This document shows positions 1 to 5,646 of a DNA stretch of 8,786 nucleotides, piece by piece; within the stretch, counting starts at the first letter, position 1, and every line of letters begins with the position of its first letter. The translations under genes and the position numbers were made by a program. The stretch is from Betaproteobacteria bacterium (GTDB lineage: Bacteria; Pseudomonadota; Gammaproteobacteria; Burkholderiales; SG8-39). The stretch covers positions 1 to 8,786 of the forward strand of contig VGIE01000072.1 in assembly GCA_016867955.1 (NCBI GenBank), written 5' to 3'. The notes beneath the pieces are model-generated. The model was given only the letters and a program-made list of their open reading frames with translations, did not search any database and was not told the DNA's origin.

Positions 1-28
1 GGCGCCGTTGTGACATAAGGCAATGTTC

Positions 29-1066
29 ATGCGCTTATCGGTTCTCGACCAATCCACCACCGCCAAGGGACGCACGCAGGACCTCGCAATCCGCGAGACG
101 CTGGCGCTGGCGCAGCAATGCGAAGCGCTCGGTTATCACCGCTACTGGCTCTCCGAGCACCACAATTCGGGCACCGTCGTCGGCACCGCACCGGAGGTGC
201 TGATGGCGGCCATCGCCGCCATCACCACGCGCATCCGCATCGGCAGCGCCGGCGTGATGCTGCCGCATTATTCGGCGCTGAAGGTGGCCGAGCAGTTCCG
301 CGTGCTGGAGGCGCTGGCTCCCGGCCGCATCGATCTCGGCGTGGGCCGCGCGCCGGGTTCCGACCGCCTTACTTCCTATGCTCTCAATCCCTACCCGCAG
401 GATGTCCACGAGCAGTTCCCGGCGCAGATTCTGGACCTGCAGGCCTGGCTCACCGGCTCGCCGCTGCCCGACAACCATCCGTTCCGCCAGGTCGTGGCCC
501 ATCCGACCGGCCCGACGTCGCCCGACATCTGGGTCCTGGGAAGTTCGGACTACGGCGCGCAGCTCGCCGCGCACCTCGGCGTGCCCTATGCCTTTGCCTA
601 CTTCTTCGCCGATGGCATGGGCGTGGAGGATGCACTGGCGCGCTATCGCGACAACTACGAGCCGAGCGAGCGCCATCCCGAGCCGCTGGCCACCATCTGC
701 GTGTTTGCGCTGGCCGCCGACAGCGAGGCCGAGGCGCGGCGCCAGTACCGCCCGCGCGAACTGCACCGCCTGTGGTTCGAGCGCAATATCCGACTGCCGC
801 TGGTGCCGCCCGAGGAAGCCGCGGCCTACGATTTCTCGCCGCAGGAACAGGCGTTGATCGAACGGCGCGGACGCAATGCCATCGTCGGCTCGGCGGCGCA
901 GGTGGCCGAGAAGCTGAATGCACTGGCCGCGCGACTCGACCTTGACGAACTGGTGATCAACACCTGGACCCATGACCCTGCGGTGCGGCTGCGCTCCTAC
1001 GAACTGATTGCAGCGGCCTTCGGGCTCGAGCCAGCGCCGGCCGCCCGCGCGGGAATGCCTGCATAG
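29..1066 (+). CDS. LLM-class flavin-dependent oxidoreductase (luciferase-like monooxygenase, YhbW-like)
   Basis: This is a TIM-barrel flavin-dependent oxidoreductase of the bacterial luciferase superfamily, expected to use reduced FMN in the cytoplasm; its substrate cannot be read from the sequence. Family landmarks are clear: an N-terminal LSVLDQS strand, RYWLSEHHN at residues 38-46, GSAGVMLPHYS at 72-82 and PGRIDLGVGRAPGSD at 98-112, the pattern of the YhbW/MsnO8-like subgroup. The length of about 345 residues is normal for the family. Two in-frame ATGs lie six bases apart, at 23 and 29. The purine-rich TAAGG at 16-20 sits 8 nt before the second but only 2 nt before the first, and homologues begin with MRLSVLDQ, so I chose 29. 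The stop codon overlaps the GTG start of the MFS transporter gene by one base, indicating co-transcription and probably translational coupling. The promoter must lie left of the window. Confidence 0.93.
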   Translation: MRLSVLDQSTTAKGRTQDLAIRETLALAQQCEALGYHRYWLSEHHNSGTVVGTAPEVLMAAIAAITTRIRIGSAGVMLPHYSALKVAEQFRVLEALAPGRIDLGVGRAPGSDRLTSYALNPYPQDVHEQFPAQILDLQAWLTGSPLPDNHPFRQVVAHPTGPTSPDIWVLGSSDYGAQLAAHLGVPYAFAYFFADGMGVEDALARYRDNYEPSERHPEPLATICVFALAADSEAEARRQYRPRELHRLWFERNIRLPLVPPEEAAAYDFSPQEQALIERRGRNAIVGSAAQVAEKLNALAARLDLDELVINTWTHDPAVRLRSYELIAAAFGLEPAPAARAGMPA

Positions 1067-2286
1067 TGGACGCTGGCACCGCCACACCGCCGCTCAGCCG
1101 GTTCCAGTTCGCCCATCTGGTCGCGTCGCTCAACGCGACACAGTCCATCGGCACGCTGGCGGCGCTGCTGCCGCCGACCATTGCACCGGCCATCGCCGCT
1201 GGCCACGACCTGCCCGTCATCCTAATCGGCTCGCAGTCCGGACTGATGTTCGCCGGCATGGCGATCGCGCTGACATTCGGCAGCAACTTTTCGCCGCGCT
1301 GGGGCGGCTGCCGTGCCATGCAGGTCGGCATGGTGCTGTTGGCGCTTGGCGCTGCGCTCGCCACAGCAGGGCATGTGGTCACCCTGGTCATGGCCTCGCT
1401 GCTGATGGGCTTCGGCTACGGTTTCATCACCCCATCGAACACGCGCATCCTGCGCCGCTTCACCGCGGAGAAGAACCGCAACGTGGTTTTTTCGATCGTG
1501 CAGATGGGAGTCCCGGCGGGCGTGCTGATTGCCGCCATCGCCGGGCCGGCCATCACGGTCGCGATCGACTGGCAGGCAGCGCTGTGGGTCTGCGGCGCGT
1601 TGTGCCTTGCACTGGCCGCCATTCTGCAGTCCGGCCGCGCGCTCTGGGACAGGGACCGAGAGTCCGCACTGCCCGTGGTCGTCAATCCGTTCATGCCTGT
1701 CAAGGTGATGTGGGGCGTGCCGCCGCTGCGCCTGCTGGCGCTGGCCGGCGGCACGCTGGCCTGCGGGCAGGTGGTCATCCACAGCTACACGGTGGCGATG
1801 TTCTACGAAGAGCTGTCTCTGCCGCTGGTGCAAGCGGGGTTCATGCTCACCGTGGCGCAGATCGGCGCGGTGATTGCGCGACCCGCCTGGGGCTGGCTGG
1901 CCGACCGCACGCGCGACTGCCTCGGCGTGCTGATGGTCCTTGCAGCAGTCATGAGCATCATGTCGCTCGGCGTCGCGACGCTCGGCCTGGGCTGGCCGAC
2001 CTGGGCCACTTACGTGCTGCTCTTCTTCTTCGGCTGCACCGCCAGCGGCTGGCACGGCGCCTACCTGGGCGAACTGGCCAAGCTCGCCCCCGCCGACAAT
2101 GTCAGCACCGCCACCGGCGGCTCGCTCATCGTCATCCACCTGAGCTCGATCATCACGCCAGTCATCTTCGCCGGCGCCTACGCACTGGTTCACAGCTACA
2201 GCCTGGCCTTCTCGCTGCTGGTGATTCCCTCCATCGCCTCCATCGTGCTGCTCGGCGCGGCGCGGCGCGCGGCCGTGGCCGGCTGA
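1066..2286 (+). CDS. MFS transporter
   Basis: This is an inner-membrane major facilitator superfamily permease of 406 residues, normal for a 12-helix MFS protein. The translation is a succession of hydrophobic stretches rich in Gly and Ala. A loop reading GWLADRTRD at residues 276-284, in the second half, matches the MFS motif A pattern (GxLaDrxGrr). Substrate and direction cannot be deduced. It starts at GTG 1066-1068, sharing one base with the TAG stop of the flavin oxidoreductase gene (TAGTG). There is no good Shine-Dalgarno at normal spacing, so translation probably depends on reinitiation after the upstream gene. The partnership suggests that the transporter moves a substrate or product of the oxidoreductase, but this is inference. 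No terminator with a T tract follows. Confidence 0.9.
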   Translation: MDAGTATPPLSRFQFAHLVASLNATQSIGTLAALLPPTIAPAIAAGHDLPVILIGSQSGLMFAGMAIALTFGSNFSPRWGGCRAMQVGMVLLALGAALATAGHVVTLVMASLLMGFGYGFITPSNTRILRRFTAEKNRNVVFSIVQMGVPAGVLIAAIAGPAITVAIDWQAALWVCGALCLALAAILQSGRALWDRDRESALPVVVNPFMPVKVMWGVPPLRLLALAGGTLACGQVVIHSYTVAMFYEELSLPLVQAGFMLTVAQIGAVIARPAWGWLADRTRDCLGVLMVLAAVMSIMSLGVATLGLGWPTWATYVLLFFFGCTASGWHGAYLGELAKLAPADNVSTATGGSLIVIHLSSIITPVIFAGAYALVHSYSLAFSLLVIPSIASIVLLGAARRAAVAG

Positions 2287-2791
2287 ATGCATCAGCCTGC
2301 AACGGCCACCGTCTCCCGGCGGCAAGTGCGGGTTCCGCGCTCCACGCCATGTCTCCACCGCGCCGAAGCATCCCGGGGCGCCGATGTCCCACCACCGCGC
2401 ATACCCGGGGCCCGCCCGGCGGTGCAGCAGATCACCCGCGCCAAGCGCCGGTTAGAGCTCCGCGAAACTCCGTGCTTCATGCGCGCCCTGCCGGCGCCGG
2501 ATGTGAAGGGGGCGCGTTTGGCGCGGGTATCCGAACCCTGCGGCGCCAACCAGTCCGGCAAGTGTGGCCAGCGTGCTGGGGTGGAACTGTTTGGGCGTAA
2601 GGGAGATGATCACTGGCTACGGACTGACGGCGGGCCGCGGCCACAGCGTCGAGACCGATGCGCACGATCCCGTCGAAAAGCGGGTGCGCAATGTAGGACA
2701 CGCACCGCCCGGACCAGAAGCCCCGACACGATCAAGCAATACCCTACTTAAACCCTGCCGCAGCGCGACCCGCGCCGGGCCACCTCCCGGG
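2287..2791. other. Gene-free region of about 505 bp between convergent genes
   Basis: This stretch separates the convergent MFS and Bug genes. Several open frames cross it on both strands, but none has a recognisable domain, a good ribosome-binding site or a natural-looking composition; they are Arg/Pro-rich as expected of chance frames in GC-rich DNA. Structure seen: a 6-bp inverted repeat CACCGC/GCGGTG at 2393-2398 and 2419-2424; an imperfect palindrome at 2659-2690 (listed separately); and a weak 5-bp stem CCGGG/CCCGG at 2775-2790 just beyond the Bug stop codon, without a T tract. No tRNA, complete IS end or promoter was recognised. It may hold a decayed gene or an interspersed repeat. Confidence 0.6.
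2659..2690. repeat. Imperfect palindrome, possible REP-like interspersed element
   Basis: TGCGCAC at 2659-2665 pairs perfectly with GTGCGCA at 2684-2690. Inside it, CCG at 2670-2672 can pair with CGG at 2681-2683 after a 4-nt bulge (GATC), leaving an 8-nt A-rich loop. The arrangement of a stem with an unpaired bulge in an intergenic region is typical of bacterial extragenic palindromic elements. Only one copy is in the window, so calling it a dispersed repeat is an inference. Confidence 0.35.
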
Positions 2792-3793
2792 CTACTGGAT
2801 CTTGACGCCCACTTCAGCAACGATCTTCTTCCACACACGAATGTCGTTCTCGATCCGCCGCGCGAACGGGGCTGATTCGAGAATATCGAGGTCAAGTACC
2901 TGCGCCGCTACAGCGCTCAGCACCGCGGGGTCCTTCATGGCCGCCAGGGCATCGGTCTCCACCTTCGCGATCACCGCATCCGGCGCCCCCGCGGGCGTCA
3001 CCATGCCCATCCAGGACTTCGACTCGTAGCCGGGAATCGTCTCGCCCACGGTCGGCACGCCGGGCAGCAAATCGGCGCGCTTCGTCGAGGTGACGGCCAG
3101 TGCCTTCATGCGGCCGGCCTGGATATGCGACCTCACCGTGCTGATGCCTGACGCCGTGAAGTCCACCTGGCCACCCATCAGGTCGGTGGCGAGCTGCCCG
3201 ATGTTCTTGTAGGGCACATGGGTGAACTTCACGCCTGCAGCGCTCCCCAGCAGCTCAGTAGTCAGGTGCGAATAGCTGCCATTGCCGTTGGAGGCAAAGT
3301 TGAGCTTGCCCGGATTGGCTCTGGCATGCACGATCAGATCGGCGATGGTGCTGCCCTTGAAATCCGTCCGCACCACGAACACCAGCGATGTGCTGGCCAG
3401 GCTGGCGATCGGCCGGAAATCCTTGATCGGGTCGAAGGGCAGGTTCGCGTACAGGGCCGCGTTGACCGCATGCGGCGCGGCAATGAAGCCCAGCGTATAG
3501 CCGTCGGCAGGCGCCTTGGCAATGGCCTGCGTGCCGACTACGCCACCCGCCCCCGCGATGGCTTCGACCACCACCGAGGTCTTCCAGATGTCGGACAGCT
3601 TCTGCGCGACCACCCGCGCAAACCCGTCCACGCTGGAGCCCGGCGGATACGGCACGATCAGCTTCACGGGTTTCGCCGGCCAGGCCTGCGCCTGCAGCAG
3701 GCCGCTGAATAGGGCGCCGCCCATCGCCAATGTCGCGGCCAGTATCCGTGCCGCCATTGCCGCGCCGCTCCGCCCCGCTGATGCTGCGTTCAT
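2792..3793 (-). CDS. Bug family tripartite tricarboxylate transporter substrate-binding protein
   Basis: This is a periplasmic solute receptor of the Bug (TctC-like) family, which binds carboxylates or related small molecules and either feeds TctAB permeases or acts as a sensor. The 333-residue product has an N-terminal signal peptide with Arg at 8 and 16, a hydrophobic core and a probable cleavage after AQA at residue 37. The mature start (WPAKPVKLIVPYPPGSSVD) is the family hallmark, followed by conserved ADGYTL, NLPFDPIKDF, HVPYKN and LPGVPTVGE segments. The start at 3793 is preferred over an in-frame ATG at 3823 because AGGGGAGG lies 5 nt upstream of it and the signal peptide then begins normally. 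No TctA or TctB gene is adjacent, so it is an orphan receptor, common in Burkholderiales. Its ligand is not predictable. It diverges from the RDD gene. Confidence 0.95.
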   Translation of the reverse strand: MNAASAGRSGAAMAARILAATLAMGGALFSGLLQAQAWPAKPVKLIVPYPPGSSVDGFARVVAQKLSDIWKTSVVVEAIAGAGGVVGTQAIAKAPADGYTLGFIAAPHAVNAALYANLPFDPIKDFRPIASLASTSLVFVVRTDFKGSTIADLIVHARANPGKLNFASNGNGSYSHLTTELLGSAAGVKFTHVPYKNIGQLATDLMGGQVDFTASGISTVRSHIQAGRMKALAVTSTKRADLLPGVPTVGETIPGYESKSWMGMVTPAGAPDAVIAKVETDALAAMKDPAVLSAVAAQVLDLDILESAPFARRIENDIRVWKKIVAEVGVKIQ

Positions 3794-3798
3794 GGGTT

Positions 3799-3806
3799 CC
3801 TCCCCT
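3799..3806 (-). promoter_or_regulatory. Strong Shine-Dalgarno of the Bug gene
   Basis: On the minus strand AGGGGAGG ends 5 nt before the ATG at 3793. This near-perfect ribosome-binding site decides the start of the Bug gene: the in-frame ATG at 3823 lies upstream of it and would add ten residues before the signal peptide. Confidence 0.8.
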
Positions 3807-3964
3807 GTGGTTGCGATTTTCAACCTTGACCGCAGATCGTGCGACGCAATGGCCGTAACGCCAGCGCATGACTTCGCCCCTGCCCTCGGTGGCTCATTCT
3901 AGTCGCACCCGCGCCCATCGTCTAAACCTGTGCCCGAAGGCGGTGCCGGCCAAATGCGCGTAGC

Positions 3965-3974
3965 ATTGCGCAAT
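3965..3974. promoter_or_regulatory. 10-bp perfect palindrome, candidate operator
   Basis: ATTGCGCAAT is its own reverse complement and lies in the divergent intergenic region, 78 nt before the RDD start codon and about 170 nt before the Bug start codon. The position suits a dimeric regulator binding site serving one or both genes. No regulator gene is nearby and no matching bacterial operator can be named with confidence. Confidence 0.35.
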
Positions 3975-3991
3975 CGCTCGCGGGAGCGGCG

Positions 3992-4009
3992 ACGCTGCGG
4001 GGGCAGCGT
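3992..4009 (+). promoter_or_regulatory. 7-bp hairpin in the upstream region of the RDD gene
   Basis: ACGCTGC at 3992-3998 pairs perfectly with GCAGCGT at 4003-4009 around a GGGG loop. A smaller 5-bp stem, CGCTC/GAGCG at 3975-3988, lies immediately before it. Together with the palindrome at 3965-3974 they form three consecutive dyads ending 42 nt before the RDD start codon. They could be operator half-sites or leader RNA structure; no riboswitch family is recognised. Confidence 0.35.
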
Positions 4010-4051
4010 TCGGTGTGCGAAACAGTCAATTCACGTCGACAGGGGGCGATC

Positions 4052-4846
4052 ATGTTTGGCTTCGGGAAAAAGAAAGCCGGCGCACGGGCGGATTCGGCGG
4101 CGGACAGTGCACCGGAGGCGGACGCCGCCCCGGCAAGCTCGCCGCCGGTCCGGTCGACTGCCGGCTCGGGATCGGCCGATAACTACTCGGGATTCTGGCT
4201 GCGCGTGCTGGCGGCTTTTGCCGATAGCGGCATGCTGTTCTTCGCTTCCTTCGTCATTGCCGTGATTGTCAGCTTCGCCGGCGAAATGGGCGCGATGATC
4301 GGCGGTGGCCTGATCCTGCTGTTGCAGGTGCTGTACTGGCCCGTCAGGCCACCTTCGGCAAGGCCATGGTGGGCATCATGGTCACGCATGTGGACGGCGA
4401 CCGCATCTCCATGCTGCGCTCCTTTGGCCGCGAGCTGGCCAAGCTGATCTCCGCGCTGCCGCTGGGCATCGGCTTCCTAATCGCCGCATTCACGAGCAGG
4501 AAGCAGGCGCTGCACGACATGATCGCCTCGACCCTGGTGGTGCGCGACGGCGACGCACACATCGCCCGCGCCATCGTGGTGACGGATCTCGGCTACGCCG
4601 TGCCCATGATTGCGATCCCGCTGCTGGGCATCGCAGTGTTCTCGGGCCTGGCTGCCAGCTTTCTCGGCGACATCGCCGGCGACATGAAAAAGCCGCCTGC
4701 AGTGGCCGCGAAACCGGCGGCGGGCGTCGCGTGCCCCGGCTGCTCCCGGTCCGGCGCCCGAGGCGAAACCGGTGCCGGAGCCCAAACCCTGCGTGATCAA
4801 GCCGGTGATGACCGACGAAGAGATCGATGCCTGCCGCCGGCGCTAG
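4052..4846 (+). pseudogene. RDD-family membrane protein gene with two frameshifts
   Basis: The gene encodes an RDD-domain inner-membrane protein of unknown function, but no single frame covers it. The start at 4052 follows AGGGGGCGATC. The first segment gives a charged, Ala/Pro-rich N-terminus, then YSGFWLRVLAAFADSG with the family Arg51 and Asp58, and two membrane helices ending in VLYWPV near 4345. The frame then fails, stopping at 4445-4447. The homologous continuation QATFGKAMVGIMV begins at 4345 in another frame and runs through GIGFLIAAFTSRKQALHD (the third signature residue, Asp, at 4516-4518) and another helix. Near 4732 the sense returns to the original frame, giving a Pro/Ala-rich tail with CVIKPVMTDEEIDACRRR and a TAG stop at 4844-4846. 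The first junction seems to lack several residues relative to the family; the second looks like a single extra base. It is either a decaying gene or an assembly artefact. Confidence 0.82.
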
Positions 4847-4862
4847 AGCGTCCGGGAGCGCC
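4839..4862. terminator. Inverted repeat spanning two convergent stop codons
   Basis: GGCGCT at 4839-4844 pairs with AGCGCC at 4857-4862, a 6-bp stem with a 12-nt loop. The arms overlap the RDD stop codon (4844-4846) and the NlpC/P60 stop codon (4862-4864 on the minus strand). It could serve as a bidirectional stop for the two convergent transcripts, but there is no T tract on either side, so the call is tentative. Confidence 0.3.
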
Positions 4863-5413
4863 TAGACGCCCTCGACGCGGCGCGCGCCGTTGAAGCGCGC
4901 GGCCCAGTAGCGGGCGCGCATGTCCTCGATGCGCACGCGCTGGCCGGGCCTGGGCGCATGCACGAACAGGTCGTCACCCAGATAGATACCGACATGCGAG
5001 AACGCGTTGCGGCGTGTATTGAAAAACACCAGGTCGCCAGGCGCCAGTTCGGCCTTGCCAACGACCGCGCCGGCGCGGCTGATTTCACGAGAGGTGCGAG
5101 GCAGCAATATGCCGAGGCTTTCTCGGAACACGTGGACGACGAGGCCCGAGCAGTCGAAACCGGCCTCGGCGCTGTTGCCGCCGCGGCGATAGCGGATACC
5201 GACAAGTTCGAGCGCGCCATCGACGAGGTTCTGCACGGCCCCGCCCGCCTGGCGCACTCGGTCGGAAGCGGAATCGCCCAGCGACGGCAGCCGCAGGGAT
5301 GGAGATTGCGCGACGGCGGCAGGCAGCTCACCCGGCGCTTCGCCGGCCAGCACGGGTCGCACGCACAGAGCACACAGTGCACAGATCAGGAAAATGAGGG
5401 GGTCGAATTTCAT
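4862..5413 (-). CDS. NlpC/P60 family peptidoglycan endopeptidase
   Basis: This is an exported cell-wall hydrolase of the NlpC/P60 cysteine peptidase family, which cuts within stem peptides of peptidoglycan. The 183-residue product begins with a signal peptide (hydrophobic and Cys-rich, probable cleavage after VLA at residue 23). A linker follows, then the catalytic domain from about residue 62. The catalytic triad is visible: Cys88 in FDCSGLV, His140 in HVGIY and His152 in FVHAP. GDLVFF at 126-131 is also typical. There is no added LysM or SH3 domain, so it is a minimal Spr/NlpC-like enzyme. None of the cysteines in the signal region forms a clear lipobox, so it is probably secreted rather than lipid-anchored. 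It is convergent with the RDD gene and divergent from the pseudouridine synthase gene. The ATG at 5413 is the only start that retains the signal peptide. Confidence 0.94.
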   Translation of the reverse strand: MKFDPLIFLICALCALCVRPVLAGEAPGELPAAVAQSPSLRLPSLGDSASDRVRQAGGAVQNLVDGALELVGIRYRRGGNSAEAGFDCSGLVVHVFRESLGILLPRTSREISRAGAVVGKAELAPGDLVFFNTRRNAFSHVGIYLGDDLFVHAPRPGQRVRIEDMRARYWAARFNGARRVEGV

Positions 5414-5422
5414 GGCGGTCGC

Positions 5423-5451
5423 ACTATAGCCTGACCCGCGTCCGGCGCCAA
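5423..5451 (-). promoter_or_regulatory. Candidate sigma-70 promoter of the NlpC/P60 gene
   Basis: On the minus strand TTGGCG (5451-5446; 4 of 6 matches to TTGACA) and TATAGT (5428-5423; 5 of 6 matches to TATAAT) are separated by exactly 17 nt. The -10 box ends only 9 nt before the ATG at 5413, so transcription would begin about 2-4 nt upstream of the start codon and give an almost leaderless message. This fits the absence of a Shine-Dalgarno at that start. Confidence 0.5.
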
Positions 5452-5540
5452 CCGCGCACAGAGCCCGCTATCTTGCCCTGGCCCCTGACAGCATGGCGTC
5501 GAGCGCCCCGAACCCGTTGGGATTGCACGGTGTTTCCCCT

Positions 5541-5561
5541 CGAGCGGGATACGACCGCTCG
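5541..5561. promoter_or_regulatory. 7-bp inverted repeat upstream of the pseudouridine synthase gene
   Basis: CGAGCGG at 5541-5547 and CCGCTCG at 5555-5561 are perfect inverted repeats with a 7-nt spacer. They lie in the divergent region between the NlpC/P60 and pseudouridine synthase genes, about 85 nt before the latter's start. A -10-like TACAAT at 5588-5593 lies downstream without a convincing -35. The dyad could be an operator or a leader hairpin. Confidence 0.3.
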
Positions 5562-5635
5562 GATCGGGTCGCACGCCGGGCTGCATATACAATGCGCCAC
5601 GGCGTTCGGGTTCCCGCACTGCAGCCGTTTCACAC

Positions 5636-5640
5636 AGGAG
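5636..5640 (+). promoter_or_regulatory. Shine-Dalgarno supporting a TTG start
   Basis: AGGAG lies 6 nt before the TTG at 5647. This placement supports TTG as the start of the pseudouridine synthase; the next in-frame ATG, at 5683, has no such site and would truncate the S4 domain. Confidence 0.75.
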
Positions 5641-5646
5641 ACCGAC

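Noticed and set aside
1222..2358. Long minus-strand open frame opposite the MFS gene
   Set aside because: Its translation is His/Gln/Arg-rich low-complexity, typical of the antisense shadow of GC-rich coding DNA, and the opposite strand has a clear MFS protein.
2491..2500. CCGGCGCCGG palindrome
   Set aside because: Short GC-only palindromes are expected by chance at this base composition, and nothing nearby gives it a role.
2523..2556. tRNA-like T-arm on the minus strand (AGGGTTCGGATACCCGCG)
   Set aside because: The loop is one base too long, and no acceptor, anticodon or D arm can be built around it.
2287..2751. 154-codon plus-strand frame just after the MFS stop
   Set aside because: It is Arg/Pro-rich with no domain; the ATG directly follows the stop without a ribosome-binding site, and the frame crosses a palindrome.
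3255..3869. Second minus-strand frame overlapping the Bug gene
   Set aside because: It is an out-of-frame shadow of the Bug gene with Arg/Gly-rich composition.
4340..4350. Programmed frameshift in the RDD gene
   Set aside because: There is no slippery heptamer or downstream stimulatory structure at CCCGTCAG, residues seem to be missing, and a second shift is needed downstream; decay or sequencing error explains it better.
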